DNA from: Allobosea sp. TND4EK4
GTDB lineage: Bacteria; Pseudomonadota; Alphaproteobacteria; Rhizobiales; Beijerinckiaceae
Direction: 5' to 3'
DNA length: 64,000 nt
NCBI RefSeq assembly: GCF_900156025.1
Contig: NZ_FTMO01000011.1
Location: forward strand, 34,585 to 98,584
Shown here: positions 9,685 to 19,759 of the stretch, piece after piece
Layout: the number at the start of each line of letters is the position of its first letter
Position numbering within the stretch: position 1 is the stretch's first letter
Translations under genes and position numbers: made by a program
Notes under the pieces: model-generated
What the model was told of the DNA's origin: nothing
Database searches by the model: none
What the model saw: the letters and a program-made list of their open reading frames with translations, nothing else

Positions 9685-9703
9685 GGATGCGGCTCCCGGT
9701 GAC

Positions 9704-11047
9704 TCAGACGGCCGGGCTGAAGCGGCGTGCGGTTTGGTCGAGATAGGCGTCGAAGGCAGAGGCCACCTTGCGCGCCATGAGCCGGCTTTCGTCGTGCATC
9801 CGCACCGAGGCGCCGCTCAGGGTGATCAGCCCTTCCTCCGCGAGAGGCTGCAATCGGCCGAAGGCGGATGACAGCGTTCCGGCGGCCACGCCATGGCGGG
9901 CGCAGATGGCGTCGATATCGACCTCCATGTCGCACATCAGCCGCTCGATCACTTCGGCGCGCAGCTTGTCCTCCGCGCTCAGCCGGTATCCCTTCGCCGT
10001 CGGCAGGGCGCCGGCCGCCAGGAATTCGCTGTAGCGGCCGATGACGGTGTCGTTCTGGACATAGCCCTGCGGCAGCCGCCCGATCGCGGAGGCGCCGAGC
10101 CCGATCAGGGTCTGGCAGGCATCCGTCGTATAGCCCTGGAAGTTGCGGTGCAGGCGGTTCTCGGCCTGGGCCTGTGCCATCGCGTCGCCGGGCCGGGCGA
10201 AATGGTCGAGGCCGATGCGCCGGTAGCCGGCCGCGACGAGCCGCTCCGCGATCGCTTCCGCCTGCTCCTGCCGGGCCGCGCCGCCCGGCAACTCCTCGTC
10301 ACGGATCCGGCGCTGGTGCTTCTTGAAGGCCGGGACATGGGCGTAGCCGAAGACGGAGATCCTGTCCGGCGCCAGCCCGAGGCACTGCTCCACCGTCTCG
10401 ATGCAGGACGCCTCCGTCTGAAGCGGCAGGCCGTAGATCAGGTCGAAGCTGATCGAGGCGATGCCGGCCGAGCGCAGTCCCTCGACTACGGCGCCGGTCT
10501 GGTCGAGGCTCTGGATGCGGTTGATCGCCTTCTGCACCGCAGGATCGAAGCTCTGGACGCCGAGGCTCGCGCGGTTGACGCCGCCTTCGGCAAGCGCCGC
10601 GATCATCGCCGTCGCCAGCCGGCGCGGATCGATCTCGACCGCGATCTCGGCGTCTCGCGCGATGGCGAAGCGGCCGCGAAGGTGCGCCATCAGCGCGGCG
10701 AAGTCGGCCGGCTCGATGATCGTCGGCGTGCCGCCGCCGAAATGCAGGTGCCTGACAGGCAGGGATGCGGGCACGTTTGCCGCGACAAGATCGATCTCGG
10801 CATGCAGCGCCTTCAGATAGGCCTCGATCGGCCCGTCACGCAGCGCGACCGTGGTGTGGCACCCGCAATACCAGCACATCGACCGGCAGAACGGCATATG
10901 CACATAGAGCGAGGTATCAAGGTCCGGCGGCAGCTCGCCTAGCCAGGCGGCGTAGTCGTTCGCGCCGACGGACGCGCCGAAATGTGGCGCCGTGGGGTAG
11001 CTGGTGTAGCGGGGGAGCCGCTCGTCGCGATAAGGAGCCGGATGCAT
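9704..11047 (-). CDS. hemN: oxygen-independent coproporphyrinogen III oxidase HemN
   Basis: A 447-residue radical-SAM enzyme. The N-terminal RYTSYPTAPHF and the iron-sulfur motif CRSMCWYCGC (CX3CX2CXC) are specific for true HemN rather than the HemW-type homologue. HFGGGTP is the SAM-binding glycine motif and SFDLIYGLP a further family motif. It decarboxylates coproporphyrinogen III to protoporphyrinogen IX without oxygen, so haem can be made for the cbb3 oxidase under low oxygen. It heads a probable hemN-fnr unit, with a near-consensus FNR box 57 bp before the start. Confidence 0.95.
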   Translation of the reverse strand: MHPAPYRDERLPRYTSYPTAPHFGASVGANDYAAWLGELPPDLDTSLYVHMPFCRSMCWYCGCHTTVALRDGPIEAYLKALHAEIDLVAANVPASLPVRHLHFGGGTPTIIEPADFAALMAHLRGRFAIARDAEIAVEIDPRRLATAMIAALAEGGVNRASLGVQSFDPAVQKAINRIQSLDQTGAVVEGLRSAGIASISFDLIYGLPLQTEASCIETVEQCLGLAPDRISVFGYAHVPAFKKHQRRIRDEELPGGAARQEQAEAIAERLVAAGYRRIGLDHFARPGDAMAQAQAENRLHRNFQGYTTDACQTLIGLGASAIGRLPQGYVQNDTVIGRYSEFLAAGALPTAKGYRLSAEDKLRAEVIERLMCDMEVDIDAICARHGVAAGTLSSAFGRLQPLAEEGLITLSGASVRMHDESRLMARKVASAFDAYLDQTARRFSPAV

Positions 11048-11103
11048 GAGGTGCCGCTTCGGGAGTGATCTCCCGAGCGATACCGAAGTTCGCGGCCGCC
11101 GCT

Positions 11104-11117
11104 TTGATCTGGAACAA
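11104..11117 (-). promoter_or_regulatory. FNR-type box upstream of hemN
   Basis: TTGATCTGGAACAA matches TTGAT-N4-ATCAA with one mismatch, in the second half-site. It ends 57 bp before the hemN start. This is the usual position for FNR activation of hemN, and the regulator gene follows hemN in the same unit, so it may also give autoregulation. Confidence 0.72.
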
Positions 11118-11144
11118 CGAGCCGGCGCGTTTTTGCGGGCGTCT

Positions 11145-11170
11145 CCGCGGCCGGAACGGGCCGGCCGCGG
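11145..11170 (-). terminator. GC-rich hairpin after the SMP-30 gene
   Basis: A perfect 10-bp inverted repeat (CCGCGGCCGG and CCGGCCGCGG) with a 6-base loop. It lies 12 bp downstream of the SMP-30 stop and just before the hemN control region. There is no clear T-run directly after it, so it is either a weak intrinsic terminator or an RNA 3'-end stabiliser of the operon. Confidence 0.55.
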
Positions 11171-11181
11171 GAGTTGGTCCC

Positions 11182-12060
11182 TCAGGCGCCGAAGCGCATC
11201 TCCGGCAGGCCCCTGATGCCGAGATCGCGGATCGCGAACAGGCTGCCCCGCAGCACGCCGTCGCCGGGGAAGCGTGGCAAGGGCGGCTTCGCCATCGAGG
11301 TGACGAAGAGGATATCGAGGTTCGGTCCGCCGAACATCACGCTCGTCACCTTCTTGACCGGCATGTCGATGATACGATCGACGCTGCCGTCCGGCGCGTA
11401 GCGCACCAGTCGCCCGTCATAGACCAGCGCATTCCAGAGGAAGCCTTCGGCATCGACGGTCGAGCCGTCTGCCGCGCCGCCCTTCGACGTATCGACCTTG
11501 GCGAAGACCCGGCGGTTGGTCGCCGCCCCGGTCTCGATATCGTAGTCATAGGCCCAGATCTCGCCGGACCAGGTGTCCTGGAAATAGAAGGTACTGCCGT
11601 CCGGGCTCCAGCATGGGCCGTTGGAGCAGACGATGCCGGTGTCGAGCTTTGTCACCTTGAAATCGGTCGACAGGCTGTAGAGGGCGCCGTTGGCGCCTTC
11701 CTCCTGCGTGTCCATCGATCCGGCGACGAATCGCCCGCGCTTGTCGACCTTGCCGTCGTTCAGGCGATTGCTCGGCTGGTCGGGCTCCGGATCATGAATG
11801 GGCGTGACCTCGCCGCTCTTGAAGTCCAGCGCATGGAATCCGCGCTGCAGCGAGACGATGGCGCCTTGCCCGTCCTTGCGCAGCGCCATCGAGCCGATCT
11901 TCTGCGGCACGTCCCAGGCGCGCACCTCGCGCCCGTCGACGGTCGAGCGGAACACCCGGCCGTCGAAGGAATCGATCCAGTAGAGCCGCTCCTGCTCCGC
12001 GTCCCAGAGCGGGCCTTCGCCGAGCGTCGTCTTGACGTCGACCAGCACCTCGATGCGCAT
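11182..12060 (-). CDS. SMP-30/gluconolactonase-family sugar lactonase
   Basis: A 292-residue six-bladed propeller lactonase. Family motifs are LGEGPLWD (metal-binding Glu near residue 14), NRLNDGKVDKRGRF (Asn/Asp of the metal site), SNGPCWSPDG and DGSTVDAEGFLWNA. SMP-30 enzymes hydrolyse aldono-lactones to open-chain aldonic acids using a divalent metal. It is the last gene of the seven-gene operon that starts with the binding protein at 19592, and follows the beta-keto-acid cleavage enzyme by 22 bp. In context it probably opens the lactone made by the SDR at 13969. The sugar is not known. Confidence 0.9.
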   Translation of the reverse strand: MRIEVLVDVKTTLGEGPLWDAEQERLYWIDSFDGRVFRSTVDGREVRAWDVPQKIGSMALRKDGQGAIVSLQRGFHALDFKSGEVTPIHDPEPDQPSNRLNDGKVDKRGRFVAGSMDTQEEGANGALYSLSTDFKVTKLDTGIVCSNGPCWSPDGSTFYFQDTWSGEIWAYDYDIETGAATNRRVFAKVDTSKGGAADGSTVDAEGFLWNALVYDGRLVRYAPDGSVDRIIDMPVKKVTSVMFGGPNLDILFVTSMAKPPLPRFPGDGVLRGSLFAIRDLGIRGLPEMRFGA

Positions 12061-12082
12061 ATCCGTCTCCCTGTGGGTGGTT

Positions 12083-13012
12083 TCAGAACGCGACCTTGTC
12101 GCCGCCCTTGAGCTCCAGCATCTCGCGGGCCTCGTCGGGCGTGGCGATCTCCAGCCCCAGCCCTTCCAGGATCAGCCGCACGCGGCGCACCTGATCCGCA
12201 TTGGTCTCGGCGAGGCGGCCGGGTCCGAGCCACAGGCTGTCCTCCAGCCCGACGCGGACATGGCCGCCCTGGGCGGCTGCGATGGCCGCGATGTTCATCT
12301 GGTTGCGGCCGGCGCCCAGCACGGACCAGCGATATTGGTCGCCGAAGAGCCGGTCGGCCGTGCGCTTCATATGCGCGACGTCGTCGGGATGGTTCCCGAT
12401 TCCGCCTTGCAGCCCGAACACGGTCTGGATGAACAGGGGCCCCTGCACCAGCCCGCGGTCGAGGAAGTATTTCAGGTTGTAGAGATGGGCGGTGTCGTAG
12501 CACTCGAATTCGAAGCGCGTCCCGCTGCCGGCGCAGGTGGTCAGGATGTGCTCGATCTGGCCGAAGGTGTTCCGGAAGATGATCTCCTTGTTGGCGAGAT
12601 AGGTCCGCTCCCATTCATGCTTCAGGTCCTTGAAGCGGTCGAGCATGCCGAATAGGCCAAAGTTCATCGAGCCGAGATTGAGCGAGGCCAGCTCCGGCTT
12701 GAAGGTCGCGGCGGGTCTCACCCGCTCCTCGATCGTCATGGTCGGGGCGCCGCCGGTGGTGATGTTGACCACGCAGTCGCTGCGCTGGCGGATGATCGGC
12801 AGGAAGCGGGCAAAGGCCTCCGGCGTCTGGTCCGGGGCGCCGGTCTGCGGATCGCGGGCATGGAGGTGGACGATCGCGGCGCCGGCTTCTGCCGCGCCGA
12901 TCGCAGCGTCGGCGATCTCCTCCGGCGTCACCGGCAGGTAGGGCGACATCGAGGGGGTATGGATCGCGCCGGTGACGGCGCAGGAGATGATGACCTTGCG
13001 GGCCTTTGCCAT
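12083..13012 (-). CDS. beta-keto acid cleavage enzyme (BKACE, DUF849 family)
   Basis: A 309-residue TIM-barrel protein of the BKACE family. It begins KVIISCAVTGAIHTPSMSPYLP, typical of the group, and carries VHLHARDP (two zinc-ligand histidines), VNITTGG, a SLNLGSMNFG strand and HVRVGLEDS near the C terminus. Family members condense a beta-keto acid with acetyl-CoA and release acetoacetate plus a new CoA ester. The substrate varies widely between subgroups and cannot be read from the sequence alone. The gene upstream encodes an enzyme related to L-gulonate 3-dehydrogenase, which would make a 3-keto (beta-keto) acid, so a keto-aldonate is a reasonable guess here. Confidence 0.9.
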   Translation of the reverse strand: MAKARKVIISCAVTGAIHTPSMSPYLPVTPEEIADAAIGAAEAGAAIVHLHARDPQTGAPDQTPEAFARFLPIIRQRSDCVVNITTGGAPTMTIEERVRPAATFKPELASLNLGSMNFGLFGMLDRFKDLKHEWERTYLANKEIIFRNTFGQIEHILTTCAGSGTRFEFECYDTAHLYNLKYFLDRGLVQGPLFIQTVFGLQGGIGNHPDDVAHMKRTADRLFGDQYRWSVLGAGRNQMNIAAIAAAQGGHVRVGLEDSLWLGPGRLAETNADQVRRVRLILEGLGLEIATPDEAREMLELKGGDKVAF

Positions 13013-13021
13013 GATGGGCTC

Positions 13022-13969
13022 CTATTCTCCGATGTCGCGCGCGGCGGCGCGCTTATGGGCGGCGAGCGCCATCAGGCGCCGGTCCCGCCAGACCTGGCGC
13101 TGGGCGAGATCTTCTCGCGGAAGGCGGGCGGTGCGCTGGTTTTCGACAGAATCCATCAGCGGCCCGGTCCACTCGGCGCGTCGGCCGGCGAGCTCTTCGG
13201 CGATGCCGCTGTAGATGTGCTGGTAGCGCTGCGCATAGTCGCGGACGCCGCCGGGCGCATTGAGGTCGATCGTCTCGAAGGGGCCGATGAAGGACCAGCG
13301 CAGAGCCAGGCCCTCGCGGATGCCGATATCGACATCCTCGACGTCGGCGATGCCGTCCGCGACGAGCCGGAAGGCCTCGTCGAGCAGCGCGCCCTGCATG
13401 CGGTTCATGATGAAGCCGTCGATCTCGCGCTTCATCACGAGTGGCTGCTGGCCGCAGGCTCGCATGAAGGCGGCGGCCTTCTCGACGGTTTCGGGCGCCG
13501 TCCAGGGCGAGGGGCAGACTTCGACGGCGGGCACGAGATAGGGCGGGTTGATCGGGTGGCAGACGAGGCAGCGCGCGCGGCCTGCGACATGCTCCATGAA
13601 GCGCGAGGGCAGGATCGCGGAGGTCGAGCTGGCGATGACCGCTTCCGGCGGCGCCAGTCGGTCGAGATCGGCGAAGACCGCGCGCTTGCTCTCGACGATC
13701 TCCGCCGTGCTCTCCTGCACGTGAATCGCACCTGCAAGCGCTTCATCCAACGCCTCGACGGGCTTCAGCCGCGCCAGCACCTCGGCCGGCTCCTGGCTGT
13801 CGAGCAGGCCGTTTGCGGCCAGCTCCGGCAGCACGGAGGCGGCAAACTCGACAGCCGCATGCGGCGCCTGCCGGTCTCGGTCCCAGAGCCGGACCTCATG
13901 CCCGGCACGGGCGAAGCTGATCGCCCAGGAGCGACCGATCAGGCCCGATCCGACGATGCTCGTCCGCAT
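13022..13969 (-). CDS. 3-hydroxyacyl-CoA dehydrogenase-family enzyme, lambda-crystallin/L-gulonate 3-dehydrogenase-like
   Basis: 315 residues. The N terminus has a Rossmann fold with VGSGLIGRSWA. Later motifs are the catalytic segment HPINPPYLVPAVEV, a proline-rich CPSPWTAPET stretch, GFIMNRMQGALLDEAFRLV, EGLALRWSFIGPFETIDLNA and a C-terminal QVWRDRRLMALA. This series matches, by memory, the animal lambda-crystallin/L-gulonate 3-dehydrogenase group more closely than fatty-acid enzymes; carnitine dehydrogenases are the other close relatives. It would oxidise the C3 hydroxyl of an acid with NAD to a 3-keto acid. The ATG overlaps the SDR stop by one base. The next gene encodes a beta-keto acid cleavage enzyme, which fits this product. 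Confidence 0.85.
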   Translation of the reverse strand: MRTSIVGSGLIGRSWAISFARAGHEVRLWDRDRQAPHAAVEFAASVLPELAANGLLDSQEPAEVLARLKPVEALDEALAGAIHVQESTAEIVESKRAVFADLDRLAPPEAVIASSTSAILPSRFMEHVAGRARCLVCHPINPPYLVPAVEVCPSPWTAPETVEKAAAFMRACGQQPLVMKREIDGFIMNRMQGALLDEAFRLVADGIADVEDVDIGIREGLALRWSFIGPFETIDLNAPGGVRDYAQRYQHIYSGIAEELAGRRAEWTGPLMDSVENQRTARLPREDLAQRQVWRDRRLMALAAHKRAAARDIGE

Positions 13970-14748
13970 CACAGCGACTCCAGATTGCCGTCGACGGGGA
14001 AGGACTGGCCGGAGAGGTTCTCGCCGGCCGGCGTCAGCAGGAAGAGCGTCATCGCCGCGACGTCCTCTGCCTCGGTCATGCGTCGCAGCGAGATGCGCTG
14101 GAGATATTGCTCGCGCATCTCCTCGAAGGAGACGCCGACCTGCTCGGCCCGCGCGCGGATCACCCCGTCCATGCGCGGGCCCTTGATGATGCCGGGCAGG
14201 ATCGCGTTGACGCGGATATTGGAGGGGCCGAGCTCCTTGGCGAGCGACTGCGTGAGCCCGATGATGCCCCATTTCGCGGCCGAATAGGGTGTGCGGAAGG
14301 CATAGCCGAAACGCCCGGCCGAGGAGGACATGTTGACGATAGCCCCGCCGCCGGCGGCTTTCAGCATCGGCACCGCGAGCCGCGTGCAGAGGAACTGGCC
14401 GGTCAGGCAGATATCGATGGTGCGGCGCCAATCAGCCGGGTCGATCTCGTCGACGCCGCCGGTCGGCCCGGCGATGCCGGCATTGTTGATCAGCGCATCG
14501 AGGCCGCCGAGTGCCTCCTTCGCATCGTCGAACAGGCGCGCCACGTCATCGTCATCGGCGACGTTGCAGCGGGTCGCGCCATGGCCGGGATAGGCGGCGC
14601 GAAAATCGGCGAGATGGCCTTCATCGATGTCGCAGATATGGACGCGTGCGCCGTTCTCGATCAGCAGATCGGCGATGGCGCGGCCGATGCCGGAGGCGCC
14701 GGCCGTGACGACGACGCGCAGGCCGGGCTTGAGCGCAAGTGCGGGCAT
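13969..14748 (-). CDS. SDR-family oxidoreductase (probable sugar dehydrogenase)
   Basis: A 259-residue short-chain dehydrogenase. The cofactor motif is TAGASGIGRAIA and an aspartate in HICDIDEG at the end of strand beta-2 suggests NAD preference. NNAGIAG, the serine in VNMSSSAG and the catalytic pair in YSAAKWG follow. The start has GAGGAG upstream at good spacing. It follows the fused permease by 14 bp and overlaps the 3-dehydrogenase gene by one base. With a sugar-type importer and an SMP-30 lactonase in the operon, oxidation of an aldose to its lactone is the likely step, but polyol oxidation is also possible. Confidence 0.88.
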   Translation of the reverse strand: MPALALKPGLRVVVTAGASGIGRAIADLLIENGARVHICDIDEGHLADFRAAYPGHGATRCNVADDDDVARLFDDAKEALGGLDALINNAGIAGPTGGVDEIDPADWRRTIDICLTGQFLCTRLAVPMLKAAGGGAIVNMSSSAGRFGYAFRTPYSAAKWGIIGLTQSLAKELGPSNIRVNAILPGIIKGPRMDGVIRARAEQVGVSFEEMREQYLQRISLRRMTEAEDVAAMTLFLLTPAGENLSGQSFPVDGNLESL

Positions 14749-14762
14749 CGTTTGTCGTCTCC

Positions 14763-16819
14763 TCAATGCGAGCGTTCGCGCAGCGCCACGACGGCGCCGA
14801 GCACCACCACGCCGTAAAGGATGGCGCGGGTGGCATAGGGCAGGGTGGTTCCGGCGAGCAGGGTCTGGAGCGCGGTGAGCAGCAGCACGCCGCCGAGCAT
14901 GCCGAGATAGGAGCCGCGCCCGCCGGTGATGAGCGCGCCGCCGACCACCACGACCGCGATGGAGGGCAGCAGGTAGTCGTCGCCCATGCCGAGGCTCGCC
15001 TGCCCGGAGAAGCCGGAGAGCAGGATGCCGACCACCGCCGCGCAGAGGCCCGACAGCATGTAGACCTTGACCAGCGTCGCCTTGACCGGGACACCGGAGA
15101 GTTCCGCCGGCCGCTCGCCATTGCCGATGGCATAGACGCGCCGGCCGAAAACCGTGCGGCCGAGCAGGATCGCTGCGCCGGCAGCGAAGAGCGCGACGAA
15201 GGGCACGATGGGCGTGACGCCGAAGACCTTCGCCGTCATCAGCCAGCGCAAGGCGGGGGAGGCAAAGCCGCTCGGTGTTCCGCCCGAATAGACCAGCGCC
15301 GCGCCCTGCAGGATGCCGTTCATCGCCAGCGTCATGACGATCGGCGAGAGTCCCAGCGCCACGATGCCGAGGCCGTTGACGAGACCGATCAGGGCGCCCA
15401 CCGCCAGCACCGCCGGCACGGCATAGGCCAGCGCCGCATCCGAGCCGGAGAGCAGCCCGGCGCAGAGGATGCCGCACAGGCCGATCGTCCAGGGCAGGGA
15501 GAGGTCGAGCCCGCCGGTCAGGATCACCGCGCCCTGGCCGAGCGCGAGGATGGCGAGGAAGCAGCCCAGCACGACCAGCGAGTCGTAATAGGGCCAGGAC
15601 AGGATGGTATTGCCGAGCACGAATTGGGTGACGACCAGCACGGCGACGAAGCAGAGATAGGCCGGCAGGCCATTGCGCAGCGCCTCCGCATGGCGGCGCC
15701 ACCAGACCGGGCGTTCGACGGTCGGATCCGTCATCGGCAGGGCCACGCGCGCCGGCGGCAGGTCGAGCTGGCGCGGCAGCCGGCCGGCGCTGCGGGCGGC
15801 GGAGCGGGCGACCACCTGCCGTAACGTCCGCAACAGAACGGAATCGCGGGCGAGCGAGGAGGCAAGCACCGCCAGCACCAGGATCAGCCCCTCGACCACC
15901 GAGGAGTAGAAAGCCGGCACGTTGAGCACCAGCAGGATGTTGACGACGAGCATCAGCACATAGGCGCCGAAGATCGTGCCGACGATGCCGCCGCGCCCGC
16001 CGCCCAGCACCGTGCCGCCGAGCACCACCGCCGCGAACATCTGCAGCAGCATCGGGTTGCCGACCAGCGGGTCGCCCGAGCCGGTCTGCGCGCTGATGAA
16101 GACACCCGCCAGCCCGTAGAGCCCGCCGGCCAGCACGTAGGCGAAGAACTCGTGCAGCCGGACGCTGAGGCCGGCGGCGCGTGCCGCCTCCCGGTCGGAG
16201 CCAAGCGCCGGCAGGGCCTTGCCGAACAATGTGTTCTTGAGCGCGACCCAGAGCGCGATCAGAAGGGCGAGCAGCAGCACCGGCATCGGCAGCAGGCCCG
16301 GCACGGCATCGCCCGTCAGCGCCTGCGCGAAGCCGGATGGAATCTCGCCGCCGGGCTTGTCCATCACGAGGAGCGTGACGCCCTGAAGGATGAACATGGT
16401 GGCGAGCGTCACCACGATCGGCTGCAGCCTCAGCCCGGCGATGAACAGCCCGTTGAAGGCGCCGGTCGCGGCGCCGATCCCGATGCCGAGCACGACCCAC
16501 AGCGCGATCGAGCCCGGGCTGTCCTGCATCTGGCCGGCGAGCGAGACGTTGACCAGCGAGATCACGGCGGCGGCAGACAGGTCGAATCCGCCCGTCAGCA
16601 CCACGATGGTCTGGCCGCTCGCGGCGATGGCGAGCGTTGCGCCGCCGGCGGCGAGCGTGCCGATTTCATAGTATCCGAGCGTGCCGCCGCTCAGCCAGCG
16701 CACGAGGCCGAGGCAGATCAGGAAGACGCCGACCGCGATCAGCGGCCCGCGCAGCCGGTCCGGCCAGCTCCGGACGCGAGAGGATGGCGCGGTGCGAGGC
16801 GCGGTTGCGGCAAGGGCAT

Positions 16820-16823
<4 letters not shown>
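14763..16823 (-). CDS. fused double permease of a sugar-type (RbsC-like) ABC importer
   Basis: 686 residues holding two complete RbsC-type permeases in one reading frame. The first (about residues 20-335) has the motif ASGQTIVVLTGGFDLS; the second (about 364-686) has LGQGAVILTGGLDLS. Each is followed by its own FIAG/VNGLG coupling region and a GGRGSYLG- or GGRGGIVG-like segment. A linker rich in Arg, Ala and Pro joins them. The internal Met364 has no Shine-Dalgarno sequence in front, and there is no stop codon between halves, so a true fusion is likely. Normal importers use two separate copies of a roughly 330-residue permease. The ATG overlaps the stop of the ATPase gene by 4 bp. Confidence 0.9.
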
Positions 16824-18421
<1,598 letters not shown>

Positions 18422-18436
18422 TATCGGGGTAAGGAA

Positions 18437-18462
18437 GCCGGGCGGCCTGGTGGCCGCCCGGC
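18437..18462 (-). repeat. stable GC hairpin between binding-protein and ATPase genes
   Basis: An 11-bp perfect inverted repeat (GCCGGGCGGCC and GGCCGCCCGGC) with the loop TGGT. It fills most of the gap between the binding-protein stop (18471) and the ATPase start (18421). No T-run follows, so it is more likely an mRNA stabiliser or partial terminator that keeps binding-protein levels above those of the membrane subunits. Confidence 0.65.
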
Positions 18463-18470
18463 CAAGGCCA

Positions 18471-19592
18471 TCAGTTCTCGGGCTGGCCGACCAGCGCCGC
18501 GTTCAGGCCGATCTCGGGGGTCTCGTTCGAGAAGATCGAGGCGAACCAGCCCGGGTTGGTGACGATCGACGGCTTGAAGGCGTTGCAGCCGGCCTTCATC
18601 TCCGCCCAGCTGCCTTCCTGGCAGAGCTTGATCGTCTCGTTGGTGACGACCGGCAGCGGCAGCACGGTCTTCTTCGCCACCTCCTTGCCTTCGAGCTTGG
18701 CGACGGCGAGCTTCAGCGCCAGCGCGCCGGAATAGGGCGGCGAGGCATAGGAGATGCGCGGCGCGGCCATCGGCTTGTAGGTGCCGTTGGCGCCCTCGAC
18801 CTCGGTGCCCGTCGGCAGCATCTGCACGCGCCCGCCATTGGCGCCTTCGCCCGCGCAGGGCTTCAGCTTGTCTTCGGCGATGCCGGCCTCGATCTGCATC
18901 GTGTTGGCGGTGTAGCAGCCGACCTGCATCCACAGCCCGTCGATCTGGTCCCATTTGCGGGTGGCCAGGATCTTCGACAGCTCGGTGCGGGCGACGGCCT
19001 GGCTCCACATGCCGACCGCCTCGTTGACGATCTTGATGTCGGGATGCTTGGCGAAGACCTCCTTGGCCGCCTTGGTCCGCAGCGTATCGACCGAGGTGCC
19101 CGGCACGCCGGTGATGGCGACGATGTTGCCCTTTCCGTTCAGCTTCTTGACCAGCCATTCGGCGGTGACGCGGCCGGCCTCCTCCTGGTCGATCGCGACG
19201 TTGTAGGCGCAGGGCTCGGTGATCTCGCCGTCATAGGCGATGACAGTCACCCCCTTTTCGCAGGCGTTCTTGACCGCGGAGTTGAGGGCCGTCGGCGAGA
19301 TCGGGAAGACGATGATCGCCTTGGCGCCGGCCTGGACCATGGCGTTGATCTGCTGAATCTGGCGCTGGGCGTTGGGGCCGGCAACCTGCACCTGCAGGTC
19401 GACCTTGTCGGCCATCGTCTTCGACGCGGCCATCGCCTTGATCATGTTGGCGGCTTCGCCCTGCCAATCGTTGCCGATGAAGCTCATCGACAGGAAGATC
19501 TTGTGCTTGGCTTGGGTCTGGGCGGTCGCGACGCCCGCTGTCGCCGACAAAGCTAGCGCGGCGGCTGCCGCGATGAGGTGCTTCTTCTTCAT
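18471..19592 (-). CDS. periplasmic sugar-binding protein of ABC importer (peripla_BP_4/RbsB type)
   Basis: 373 residues. A signal peptide (MKKKHLIAAAAALALSATAG, cleavage near AQTQA) is followed by a two-lobe periplasmic binding protein: IFLSMSFIGNDWQGEAANMI, then a QINAMVQAGAKAIIVFP segment, AYDGEITEP in the hinge area and AITGVPGTSVDTLRT. Three cysteine-containing segments in the C-terminal lobe (CYTAN, KPCAGEG, KLCQEGS) are notable, since pairs may form disulfides. The ATG at 19592 has GGGAGGA 8 bases upstream; the frame is open further up but that would destroy the signal peptide. It is the first gene of the operon, divergent from the GntR gene. Confidence 0.93.
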   Translation of the reverse strand: MKKKHLIAAAAALALSATAGVATAQTQAKHKIFLSMSFIGNDWQGEAANMIKAMAASKTMADKVDLQVQVAGPNAQRQIQQINAMVQAGAKAIIVFPISPTALNSAVKNACEKGVTVIAYDGEITEPCAYNVAIDQEEAGRVTAEWLVKKLNGKGNIVAITGVPGTSVDTLRTKAAKEVFAKHPDIKIVNEAVGMWSQAVARTELSKILATRKWDQIDGLWMQVGCYTANTMQIEAGIAEDKLKPCAGEGANGGRVQMLPTGTEVEGANGTYKPMAAPRISYASPPYSGALALKLAVAKLEGKEVAKKTVLPLPVVTNETIKLCQEGSWAEMKAGCNAFKPSIVTNPGWFASIFSNETPEIGLNAALVGQPEN

Positions 19593-19659
19593 GATGGACG
19601 TCCTCCCAGACGCTGCGCTGTTCAATCGGCAGGGCATCTCTGGCGATGCCTCATTATTT

Positions 19660-19672
19660 TGATCAAAGATCA
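19660..19672. promoter_or_regulatory. inverted repeat in the divergent promoter region, candidate GntR operator
   Basis: TGATC-AAA-GATCA is a perfect 5-bp inverted repeat with a 3-base spacer, inside an AT-richer stretch of the 167-bp gap between the binding-protein gene and the GntR gene. Position and symmetry suit an operator for the divergent regulator, but no second copy was found to confirm the motif. Confidence 0.4.
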
Positions 19673-19759
19673 CAAATCAGATATCAAGGCAATGCCGATT
19701 TGAGTTCGATCCGGTCCTCGCTATGGTCCGGGCGAACGAACACCTTGGATTTCAAGACG

